Of a stretch of DNA of 10,234 nt, positions 1-6,486 are shown one piece after another. Source of the DNA: DATJQF01 sp035505995 (GTDB lineage: Bacteria > Bacteroidota > Bacteroidia > Bacteroidales > FEN-979); contig DATJQF010000200.1 in assembly GCA_035505995.1 (NCBI GenBank), positions 1-10,234 on the forward strand. Reading direction: 5' to 3'. Position 1 is the stretch's first letter. Every line of letters begins with the position of its first letter. The position numbers were made by a program, and so were the translations under genes. The notes below the pieces were generated by a model that was not told where the DNA came from, made no database searches, and saw only the letters and a list, made by a program, of their open reading frames with translations.

Positions 1-1740
1 CATGAACTGCTTCCGCGTTTCATCGGGGACCTCCTTTTTCTGGAAGGCGGCCGAAACCGATTCCATGGAAAGGTCGGCCTGCGGGATCCCGAACTTATCG
101 CTCAGGTACCCCCAGAAAGCCTGCGAGATCTCAATGTAAAATTCCTCCTGCTTTCCCGCCGTCAGGTACTCATGCGCTTTCTTCAGCCTTTTCCGTGCGA
201 TCTTGGTCGCTTTCAGGTTCTTCATCAGGCTCGTGTTGCTCCGGCGCTCCTGCTGCTTTTTCCAGAATATGAGGAAAGCGGCAAACAATACGACCGGGAT
301 CAGCAGGTAGAGGAAATAGCCGGGGGATCCGAAGAAGAAGGTACCCGTTCTCTCCAGCAGGAACGGCTGGCTCCGGATGTGGCGGATATCGCTCCCGATA
401 TATTTGATATCTTCTTTCCCCGGACCCGAATAGGTGACCGAGGAGCTTGCGGTTCCCGCGCCTTTATCCACATCGATGGTATAAGGCGGACTGGAAGCGG
501 AAACATACTTTTTCTTTGCGACGTCGAACCACGAGAAGTTCACCGGCTTGATCACGAAGTGGCCGGCCTTTCTCGGGATCATCAGGTACTCGAAGGTCTG
601 GCTGCCGCTGATGCCTGCCGCCGTGGTGCTGATGTTGCTGGTGATCTTCGGGTCGTAGGTTTCAAAGTCGGGCGGGAAAGAGACATTCAGGTGGTCGACA
701 AGCTGGATGTTGCCGCTGCCGGAAACCGTGCATTTAAGGGTCACCGGGTCGTCGGCCTTCACATGGGTTTTATCGATCTCGGAGGTGAAATTGAACGATC
801 CCACCGATCCGTTGAAATCCGCGGGTTTTCCTTCCGCAGGCAACGGCTTCACGTTGATCACGAGCGGATTCGACTTAAGGGTCTTCTCCACCGTGGCGTA
901 CGAACTGCTGAAGAAGCTGTCGTTGAAGAAATCATCGAAGAAGGGATCTCCCGTCCGGGAGCGGGTCTGCCGCTTGATCTGCGCCACGCATTCTATTTCC
1001 AGGGGATCGATCACCTGCTTCCCGGTCTTCAGGGGGAAAAGGGCGATCTTGCGGAATTCCGCCACGATATATTGCTCCCCGTCGATCACCTGCGTGTACT
1101 GGTTGTATTTTTCATTATCCTTCAGCAGGTTCTGGGACCAGAATCCCGGGAAGGAAGAGAGCTTCGAGATGGAGATCTGGGCGATCGGCACCTTGGTGAA
1201 GATCTTATAGGTCACAATGACTCCCTCGCCTTCATAGGGATTCGCATTGGTCACATACGCCTTGAGGAAGACATCGTTGTCGCTCACCTGTCCGGCCGCC
1301 TGTCCCGGCTGGGTCCGTCCTCCCGCGTAGCCCTGTGCGGGCTGACCGTTCGGGTTTCTGACCACCTTCACGGTCACCTTGTTGGATTTGTACACCTTGT
1401 TCTCGACCGTGACCGATGCCGGCTGGATCTCGAAGGTCCCTTCCTTCACCGCCTGCAGGAGATACGTGTACACATAGCTGACGGAAACGGTGGTACGCCC
1501 GTTGACCGACTGGATCATCGACGACTGGGTCGGGTTGGGGCCCGAGATCAGCTGGAAGTCGGGGAAGGACGGTCCGGAGAAATTCATGGCCTGGCCGTTC
1601 ACGCGGTAGGTCAGGCTGAAGGTTTCCCCCTGGGCCACTTCCGGCCGTGCCGATCCTGTGAACTGAACATCCTGCGCTCCGGCCGGAGAGGCCAGCAGGA
1701 GCATCAGCAGGACTCCCCCGGAGATCAATGTTCGGAACAT
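1..1740 (-). CDS. batD: BatD family protein, partial (C-terminus beyond left edge)
   Basis: This open frame runs from an ATG at 1740 to the window edge without a stop, giving 580 residues. It has an N-terminal signal peptide (hydrophobic core about 8-20, likely cleavage after AGA at 20-22). A long extracytoplasmic part rich in beta-type, Ig-like sequence follows (about 25-460), including an acidic and phenylalanine-rich stretch, DPFFDDFFNDSFF, at 265-277 that I recognise from BatD proteins. One membrane span lies at about 475-493. A basic helical cytosolic tail begins at about 494. The family is anchored in the inner membrane and belongs to the Bat (aerotolerance) group; its molecular role is not settled. 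It lies 23 bases after batC with no clear ribosome site. The tail resembles that of the BatD-like protein encoded at 4578-5552. The missing end should be short. Function is inferred from family and context only. Confidence 0.9.
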   Translation of the reverse strand, partial: MFRTLISGGVLLMLLLASPAGAQDVQFTGSARPEVAQGETFSLTYRVNGQAMNFSGPSFPDFQLISGPNPTQSSMIQSVNGRTTVSVSYVYTYLLQAVKEGTFEIQPASVTVENKVYKSNKVTVKVVRNPNGQPAQGYAGGRTQPGQAAGQVSDNDVFLKAYVTNANPYEGEGVIVTYKIFTKVPIAQISISKLSSFPGFWSQNLLKDNEKYNQYTQVIDGEQYIVAEFRKIALFPLKTGKQVIDPLEIECVAQIKRQTRSRTGDPFFDDFFNDSFFSSSYATVEKTLKSNPLVINVKPLPAEGKPADFNGSVGSFNFTSEIDKTHVKADDPVTLKCTVSGSGNIQLVDHLNVSFPPDFETYDPKITSNISTTAAGISGSQTFEYLMIPRKAGHFVIKPVNFSWFDVAKKKYVSASSPPYTIDVDKGAGTASSSVTYSGPGKEDIKYIGSDIRHIRSQPFLLERTGTFFFGSPGYFLYLLIPVVLFAAFLIFWKKQQERRSNTSLMKNLKATKIARKRLKKAHEYLTAGKQEEFYIEISQAFWGYLSDKFGIPQADLSMESVSAAFQKKEVPDETRKQFM

Positions 1741-1763
1741 CGCTGGATTTAGGCGTTTCAAAT

Positions 1764-2477
1764 TTACCAATCTTTATCGATCGTCGTTTGCTGCGGGGCG
1801 GCTTTTTCTTTCTTCAGCTTTTCCAGGGTTTTCTTTTCATTGTTCTTCAGCGCTTCTAGCATCCGCTCGGCGTCCTGCTTGCTTATTTTTTTCTGGTCGG
1901 GCGGGGGCTGGTCCTTTTTCTCCTGGTTCTGGTCCTTGTTCTGCTGATCCTGCTTTTGCTTTTGCTGGTCCTTCTTCTGATCGTTCTTTTGCTGCTGTTG
2001 CTGTTGCTGCTGTTTCTTCAGCATCATCTTGGCATATTCGAGGTTATACTTGGTGTCAAGGTCTGAAGGGTTGTGCAGCAATGCATTCTGATAAGCCAGG
2101 ATGCTTTTGTCGTAATCCTTGGATTCCAGCAGGGTATTGCCCAGGTTATGCCATACTTTCGCCCGCGTGGCTTCATCGAGATTCGACTGGGTCAGGCCGC
2201 TGAAGATCTTCGACGATTCCTCCCAGTTCTTCTGCTGATACACCGCATCGCCCAGGTTGAACTTCCCCTTGAACGACCCCTGGTTCTGCTCCAGCGCCTT
2301 CCGGTAATTCTTCTCGGCATCCGTGAACTTCCCGTTCTCATAATCGGAATTCCCCTTGCGGAGAAGCTTGTTGGCGCTTTGCGCAAGAGTGGAACCGGGA
2401 ATCATAAACCAAGAAGCTGCCAAAGCCAACAGGATGGCGGCTGATTTCAGCTTTACTATTTTTTTGAGCGTTTTCAT
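1764..2477 (-). CDS. batC: BatC-type exported TPR protein
   Basis: The product has 237 residues. A signal peptide covers about 1-32 (basic start, hydrophobic core 13-26, likely cleavage after LA at 31-32). About three tetratricopeptide repeats follow, at roughly 35-68, 69-102 and 107-140; the last is clearest (WHNLGNTLLESKDYDKSILAYQ). Then comes a low-complexity Q/K/D region at 154-197 with an eight-glutamine run at 156-163. A conserved-looking tail follows at 198-223 (ISKQDAERMLEALKNNEKK), which I recognise from Bacteroidota BatC proteins. TPRs usually act as protein-docking scaffolds, so a periplasmic adaptor that links Bat membrane proteins is plausible, but this is inference. There is no membrane span beyond the signal peptide and no lipobox. 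The ATG at 2477 is preceded by a perfect 8-bp hairpin ending 8 bases upstream, and by a heptad repeat. Confidence 0.88.
   Translation of the reverse strand: MKTLKKIVKLKSAAILLALAASWFMIPGSTLAQSANKLLRKGNSDYENGKFTDAEKNYRKALEQNQGSFKGKFNLGDAVYQQKNWEESSKIFSGLTQSNLDEATRAKVWHNLGNTLLESKDYDKSILAYQNALLHNPSDLDTKYNLEYAKMMLKKQQQQQQQQKNDQKKDQQKQKQDQQNKDQNQEKKDQPPPDQKKISKQDAERMLEALKNNEKKTLEKLKKEKAAPQQTTIDKDW
1989..2012 (-). repeat. Glutamine-codon run in batC
   Basis: Eight consecutive glutamine codons (five CAG, three CAA) encode residues 156-163 of BatC, at the start of its Q/K/D low-complexity region. Because the unit is three bases, any slippage changes the length in frame. The mixed CAG and CAA codons would make slippage less likely than in a pure repeat. 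Confidence 0.85.
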
Positions 2478-2484
2478 AGCTACA

Positions 2485-2507
2485 GGTTCCGAAAAACCTT
2501 CGGAACT
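2485..2507 (-). promoter_or_regulatory. Stem-loop in the batC leader
   Basis: A perfect 8-bp inverted repeat, GTTCCGAA at 2486-2493 and TTCGGAAC at 2499-2506, encloses a 5-base loop. A possible G-U closing pair (2485 with 2507) exists only when read as plus-strand RNA. In the batB-batC transcript the stem ends 8 bases before the batC ATG, so it would occupy the ribosome-landing region. No run of T follows it, so it does not look like an intrinsic terminator. A role in batC translation or in mRNA processing is inference. Confidence 0.55.
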
Positions 2508-2514
2508 ATATTAA

Positions 2515-2561
2515 ATCAAAAATCCAAAATGCAATCCAACATCTAACATCAAATATCTAAA
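2515..2561 (-). repeat. Heptad repeat A between batB and batC
   Basis: Read on the plus strand, this stretch consists of six 7-base units of the form ATC-N-AA-N, with a single 5-base unit (ATGCA, 2529-2533) between the second and third. On the coding strand the unit reads NTTNGAT. The array includes the batB stop codon (TAG, 2557-2559) and reaches into its last codon. It is much more AT-rich than the genes around it. Confidence 0.75.
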
Positions 2562-3579
2562 ATGGCTTAAAGTTCTTAAACCACTGGTTTTTCCGGTCAT
2601 ACACGAATACATCGATGGCCAGCAGGATCAGGGCCAGCGCCACGAAATACTGAAAACGGTCTTCATAATCCGAAAATTGTCTGGCCTCGATCTCCGATTT
2701 CTGCATCCGGTTCAGGTTGTCGAGGATCCCCTGGAGGCCGGCATCGCTGTTGCTGGCCCGTACGTACATCCCGTTCCCGATGGAAGCGATCCGCTGCAGC
2801 AGGGTCTCATCGAGCTTGCTGATGATCGTCACCCCCTGCCGGTCTTTCTTGTAGCCGGTTATGAGGTTCCCGGTGTACACCGGGATCGGGGCTCCTTCCG
2901 CCTCGCCCATCCCGATCGTATAGATCACGATCCCCTTCTTGGCGGCACTTTCCGCCTGTTCCAGCACATCCCCTTCATGGTCTTCGCCGTCGGTGATCAC
3001 GATGATCGCCTTGCTGTGATTGCTCTGGCCGAAAGAGGTATCCGCCAAGGCAATGGCATCGCCGATCGCAGTACCCTGCACCGGGACGCTGTTGGTGCTG
3101 ATCGTGGACAGGAACAGCTTGGCAGCGGCATAATCGGTGGTGATAGGCAGCTGGGTGTAGGCTTTGCCTGCGAATACAATAATGCCGATCCGGTCGCCCT
3201 CAAGCTGGTCGATCAGCCGGGAGATGGCCTGCTTGGAGCGTTCCAGGCGGTTCGGACGGATATCCTGCGCCAGCATGCTGTTCGATACGTCGAGGGCGAT
3301 CATAAGGTCGATCCCCTTGCGGTGAACTTTTTCCAGCCTGGAGCCGGTTTGCGGCTGGGCCATCGCCACCACGAGGAGCGCATACGCCAGCATCGCGAGG
3401 ATGAACTTGAATACCAGCTTCCCCGAGGAGGATTCCGGCATCAGCTGGCCGATGACGGCAGGGTTCCCGAATGCCCGCAGGGCCTTTTTTCTCCACCAGA
3501 GGAACCAGGCCAGGATGCCCGTGAAGACCGGGATCAGCAGCAGGAGATAGAGGAACGATATGTGAGCGAACCGGTACAT
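2557..3579 (-). CDS. batB: BatB, membrane-anchored VWA-domain protein
   Basis: The product has 340 residues. Two membrane spans lie near the N-terminus (about 8-29 and 55-74), a von Willebrand A domain at about 89-290, and a third span at about 309-327. The MIDAS metal site looks complete: D97-x-S99-x-S101 (DVSNS), T170 in GTAIGD, and D197 in ITDGED. This span order is usual for BatA/BatB proteins of the Bat group, where the VWA domain is expected to bind a partner through a divalent metal. The ATG shares one base with the stop of batA (TGATG on the coding strand), which suggests translational coupling. The product is clearly related to BatA, for example in the PNRLE-SK, DRIG-VF and TTD segments. 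The split into A and B follows operon order: this is the second VWA gene, directly before the TPR gene. Confidence 0.92.
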   Translation of the reverse strand: MYRFAHISFLYLLLLIPVFTGILAWFLWWRKKALRAFGNPAVIGQLMPESSSGKLVFKFILAMLAYALLVVAMAQPQTGSRLEKVHRKGIDLMIALDVSNSMLAQDIRPNRLERSKQAISRLIDQLEGDRIGIIVFAGKAYTQLPITTDYAAAKLFLSTISTNSVPVQGTAIGDAIALADTSFGQSNHSKAIIVITDGEDHEGDVLEQAESAAKKGIVIYTIGMGEAEGAPIPVYTGNLITGYKKDRQGVTIISKLDETLLQRIASIGNGMYVRASNSDAGLQGILDNLNRMQKSEIEARQFSDYEDRFQYFVALALILLAIDVFVYDRKNQWFKNFKPF

Positions 3580-4574
3580 CAGGGAATATTTCTGAAATAG
3601 GTGTTTCGTAAAATGACTTCCAGCGAAAGCAGGCCGGCGGCCAGGATCACCAGCAGCAGGAACTCTTCCTTTTTCTTGCGGAATTCCGTCACGTCGATCT
3701 TGGATTTCTCGAGCCGGTCGATCTCCTGGTACACCTGGCGCAATTTCAGGTTGTTCGTGGCCCGGAAATACTTCCCGTCGGTCATAGCAGCGATTTTCCG
3801 CAGCAGGTCCTCGTCGATCTGCACCGGCATGCTCTGGATCTGAACCCCGAAGGGGGTCTGCACCGGGATCGGCGCCACCCCGTTCGTGCCGATGCCAACA
3901 GTGTAAATGCGGAGACCGAACATCTTGGCCAGCTCCGCCGCCGACAACGGATCTACCGAGCCCATATTATTGACGCCGTCGGTAAGCAGAATAATGACCT
4001 TCGAGATCGCCTTGCTGTCCTTCAGCCGGGCCACGGCCGTCGCCAGTCCGTCGCCGATGGCCGTGCCGTCCTCGATCATTCCGCTTTTGATCTCTCCGAA
4101 CAGGTTTTTCAGGACGGCATGGTCGGTGGTCAGGGGGCACTGGGTGAAGGATTCCCCGCTGAAGACCACCAGCCCGATGCGGTCGTTCGGGCGGCCGTCG
4201 ATGAATTCCATGGCGAGGTTCTTGGAAGCTTCCAGCCGGTTCGGCTTGAAATCCATCGCCGTCATGCTTCCCGAAATGTCCATGGCGATCACGATATCGA
4301 TGCCTTCCACGGTGATATCCTGCCGGCTCAGGTTGGTCTGCGGACGGGCCAGCGCCACGATGAGCAGCAGGATGGCGAGCAATCGCAGCACATAGAGTCC
4401 GTGATACAGGTAGATCCTGACGCCGGTGCGGACCCCTTCGAATCCGAGGGTGGAAGAAAACCGGATATCGGCATTGCTTTTCCGGAGTCGGTAGAAATAC
4501 CAGGCCGCCAGCAAGGGGATCGCCAGCAGGAAATAAAGGTATTCCGGGTTTCCGAATCTGATTCCTTTCAGCAT
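3579..4574 (-). CDS. batA: BatA, membrane-anchored VWA-domain protein
   Basis: The product has 331 residues. Membrane spans lie at about 11-29 and 59-77, a von Willebrand A domain at about 91-290, and a C-terminal span at about 305-321. The MIDAS residues are all present: D99-x-S101-x-S103 (DISGS), T171 in GTAIGD, and D199 in LLTDG. BatA is the first of two adjacent VWA proteins of the Bat group; metal-dependent binding to partner proteins is expected from the family, but the partners are unknown. The start lies 3 bases after the stop of the BatD-like gene, and the stop overlaps the batB start by one base, so all three are probably translated in series. Length and layout match full-length family members, and nothing is missing. 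Confidence 0.93.
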   Translation of the reverse strand: MLKGIRFGNPEYLYFLLAIPLLAAWYFYRLRKSNADIRFSSTLGFEGVRTGVRIYLYHGLYVLRLLAILLLIVALARPQTNLSRQDITVEGIDIVIAMDISGSMTAMDFKPNRLEASKNLAMEFIDGRPNDRIGLVVFSGESFTQCPLTTDHAVLKNLFGEIKSGMIEDGTAIGDGLATAVARLKDSKAISKVIILLTDGVNNMGSVDPLSAAELAKMFGLRIYTVGIGTNGVAPIPVQTPFGVQIQSMPVQIDEDLLRKIAAMTDGKYFRATNNLKLRQVYQEIDRLEKSKIDVTEFRKKKEEFLLLVILAAGLLSLEVILRNTYFRNIP

Positions 4575-4577
4575 CGC

Positions 4578-5552
4578 TTAGCTTGTTGCGGGTTCCGTTT
4601 TCCCGGATTTCTCCGGTTCCGGGCGGAATATGGTGTTTCTGACAAATTCGATCGCGTAATCCAGGCAGACTTCATTTTCATCCGGTACCGGCGTGGCCTT
4701 GGCGAACTTGACCAGGTCGGCGGTCAGGAGCAGCCGGCCGAGTTTTTCCGTCGACGGGGCCGGTATCTCCCGGTGAGCCGAAAGCTCTTCCAGGATCTCG
4801 CTGCTGGTGCTTTCCATAGCCTTGGCGCTGAACTGCCCTTCAATATATACCCGGATGATGTCGGTCAGCTCGGTATGATATTCCTTGATCTTCCCGCTCT
4901 GCCAGAGCTTTTTCGTCCGAAGCTTCTCCAGCGCGGCCAGGGCGGTCTCGTGCGGTTGCAGCTGCACGCGGGGTTTCAGCCGGATCAGCGGTTCCGCTTT
5001 TTTACGCTTCCGGATGAAATAGATCACGAAATAGACCAGTGCAGCCGCCAGGATAGCCCCCAGGATCCAGGGCAGCAGCTCGCGGAAGGTGAGCGGCACC
5101 TTCATAATGCCTTTGATCGGCTTGATCGCCAGCGTGGTATCCACCTTGACGGTATGTACTGCGAGTAACAGGGTCGGCCCGAGCTCGAAATGCTCGGCGG
5201 TGTCGGGAGGTTGCCGGTAGTAGAACCGGATCGGGGGGATCGAGTAAAACCCCGAATCGTAGGAAGTGATCACGACTTTCTGGCTCAGGGTGACCTGCTG
5301 CCGGTCGGGGGAATAGGCCGTGTCCACCTTCGACCGGCCGATCACCTGGATATTTCCGAGGATCGTGTCGAACACGGGCCAGCGGACCTTATCGCGGGCA
5401 GGCAGGGTGAACCTCAGGGTCATCCCCACATGGTCCCCGATCAGCATGGCATTGGTATCCAGCTTTGCATCGGCCTTATACCCCTGGGACTTGCCCGCAA
5501 GGCAGATCCCTGAAAACAAACATACTATTACGATCCTTCTGAACATACTCAT
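4578..5552 (-). CDS. BatD-like single-span membrane protein (DUF4381-type)
   Basis: The product has 324 residues. A signal peptide covers about 1-22, a beta-rich outer domain about 25-155, one membrane span about 160-181, a basic stop-transfer stretch (RKRKKAE, 181-187), and a helical cytosolic tail to the end. The tail contains GKIKEYHTELTDIIRVYIEG (220-239), which aligns without gaps to the BatD tail. Proteins of this layout sit between DUF58 and batA in many Bacteroidota; I believe the tail matches DUF4381, but that assignment is from memory. It may link an outer-face domain to the cytosolic MoxR or DUF58 components (inference). The start could be the ATG at 5552 or the one at 5546 (M3). 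The first is formed by the edge of heptad repeat B. The gap to batA is 3 bases. Confidence 0.82.
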   Translation of the reverse strand: MSMFRRIVIVCLFSGICLAGKSQGYKADAKLDTNAMLIGDHVGMTLRFTLPARDKVRWPVFDTILGNIQVIGRSKVDTAYSPDRQQVTLSQKVVITSYDSGFYSIPPIRFYYRQPPDTAEHFELGPTLLLAVHTVKVDTTLAIKPIKGIMKVPLTFRELLPWILGAILAAALVYFVIYFIRKRKKAEPLIRLKPRVQLQPHETALAALEKLRTKKLWQSGKIKEYHTELTDIIRVYIEGQFSAKAMESTSSEILEELSAHREIPAPSTEKLGRLLLTADLVKFAKATPVPDENEVCLDYAIEFVRNTIFRPEPEKSGKTEPATS

Positions 5553-5571
5553 CGCGTATCGCGTATCGCTT
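5551..5571 (-). repeat. Heptad repeat B joining DUF58 stop to next start
   Basis: This is a run of three 7-base units, ATCGCGT twice and then ATCGCTT on the plus strand (ACGCGAT and AAGCGAT on the coding strand). It fills the 17-base gap completely. Its right end covers two bases of the DUF58 stop codon, and its left end supplies the AT of the next start codon. Confidence 0.8.
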
Positions 5572-6445
5572 ACCTCCTCGCCTCCCTCTTCTTGAACAGC
5601 CTGATCAACGGCTTCACGTAATCCTCATCCGTCCGGATCTTCACAATATCCACCCCGCTCCGGCGGAAGATGTCGGCCAGGTATTTCTCGTGCTTTTCCC
5701 TCCAGGCCCGGAAGGAATCGCGGACGACCTTATCGGAGGTATCCACCCAGATCCTCTTGCCGGTCTCTGCATTCCGGATCCGGATCATCCCGACCGGCGG
5801 GATTTCCGTCTCCCTCGGGTCATATACATGCACCCCGATCACATCATGCTTCTTATTGGCGATCTTGATGGCGTCGTCGAAGCCCTGGTCCAGGAAATCC
5901 GACAGCAGGAAGGCGGTGCACCGTTTCTTGATCACGTTCGTGAAATACTTCAGCGCTTCGGCGGTATTGGTTTCCGTATGCTGCGACCGGAAATCGATCA
6001 GCTCCCGGATGATCCGCAGGATGTGCGAAGTCCCTTTTTTAGGCGGGATAAATTTCTCGACGATGTTGCTGAAGAAGATCACTCCCACTTTATCGTTGTT
6101 CTGGATCGCGCTGAAGGCCAGCACGGCCGCCAGCTCCGTGATCATCTCCTGCTTCAGGTTCCGGACGGTCCCGAACTGGTTCGAGCCGCTTACATCGATC
6201 AGAAGCATTACGGTCAGCTCGCGCTCCTCGTCGAAGATCTTTATGTACGGGTGATTGAAGCGGGCCGTCACATTCCAGTCGATGCTGCGGATATCGTCCC
6301 CGTACTGGTATTCGCGCACCTCGCTGAACGCCATGCCCTTCCCCTTGAATACGCTGTGGTACTGACCGGAAAAGACCTGGTTCGACAATCCCCGGGTCTT
6401 GATCTCGATCTTCCGGACCTTTTTGAATATCTCAGTAGCTTCCAT
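5570..6445 (-). CDS. DUF58 / VWA-like protein of the MoxR-Bat cluster
   Basis: The product has 291 residues and no membrane span, so it is likely cytosolic. The DUF58 signature is clear: FKGKGMAFSEVREYQYGDD (33-51), then IRSIDWN (52-58), TAR (60-62) and the conserved E/K-rich segment before the VWA-like fold. That fold has D84-x-S86-x-S88 (DVSGS), T161 in the TNTAEAL segment and D183 in LLSDF, so the metal site looks intact. DUF58 proteins are almost always found beside a MoxR ATPase and are thought to act with it; the reaction is not known. Here it follows moxR by 41 bases, a gap made of heptad repeat C. The start at 6445 puts M1 at the usual distance before the signature. The very basic C-terminus (KKREARR) is notable. 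Confidence 0.9.
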   Translation of the reverse strand: MEATEIFKKVRKIEIKTRGLSNQVFSGQYHSVFKGKGMAFSEVREYQYGDDIRSIDWNVTARFNHPYIKIFDEERELTVMLLIDVSGSNQFGTVRNLKQEMITELAAVLAFSAIQNNDKVGVIFFSNIVEKFIPPKKGTSHILRIIRELIDFRSQHTETNTAEALKYFTNVIKKRCTAFLLSDFLDQGFDDAIKIANKKHDVIGVHVYDPRETEIPPVGMIRIRNAETGKRIWVDTSDKVVRDSFRAWREKHEKYLADIFRRSGVDIVKIRTDEDYVKPLIRLFKKREARR

Positions 6446-6450
6446 CGTCT

Positions 6451-6485
6451 CTTACTTCCTGCCTCTTCTCTCCTAACTCCTCCTT
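6451..6485 (-). repeat. Heptad repeat C between moxR and DUF58
   Basis: Five consecutive 7-base units fit CYTNNYT on the plus strand, with C1, T3 and T7 present in all five; on the coding strand this is ARNNARG. A sixth, diverged unit (6444-6450) runs into the DUF58 start codon. The unit next to the moxR stop reads AAGGAGG (6479-6485), a textbook Shine-Dalgarno word, but it lies more than 30 bases from the ATG and is not at a working distance. Confidence 0.7.
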
Positions 6486-6486
6486 C

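Noticed and set aside
172..1752. 526-codon open frame on the plus strand across batD
   Set aside because: It is antisense to batD, which has a signal peptide, a membrane span and family-like segments. The product shows no recognisable domain and is rich in R, G, H and L, as expected of a shadow frame in GC-rich DNA.
2485..2507. The batC leader hairpin as an intrinsic terminator
   Set aside because: No T-run follows on the minus strand, and the batC start lies only 8 bases beyond.
2500..2556. A promoter inside the batB-batC gap
   Set aside because: The gap is AT-rich and has TTTG-like words, but no TAnnTTTG element at a fitting distance; the nearest candidate, TATAGTTC, has two mismatches.
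2515..2561. Heptad array A as a CRISPR-like or site-specific repeat
   Set aside because: Units are 7 bases, degenerate and directly adjacent, with no spacers; it is a short tandem repeat.
2677..3600. 307-codon plus-strand frame across batB
   Set aside because: It is antisense to the complete VWA gene batB, with no domain of its own.
4119..5168. 349-codon plus-strand frame across batA and the BatD-like gene
   Set aside because: It spans two well-supported minus-strand genes and has no recognisable domain or start signal.
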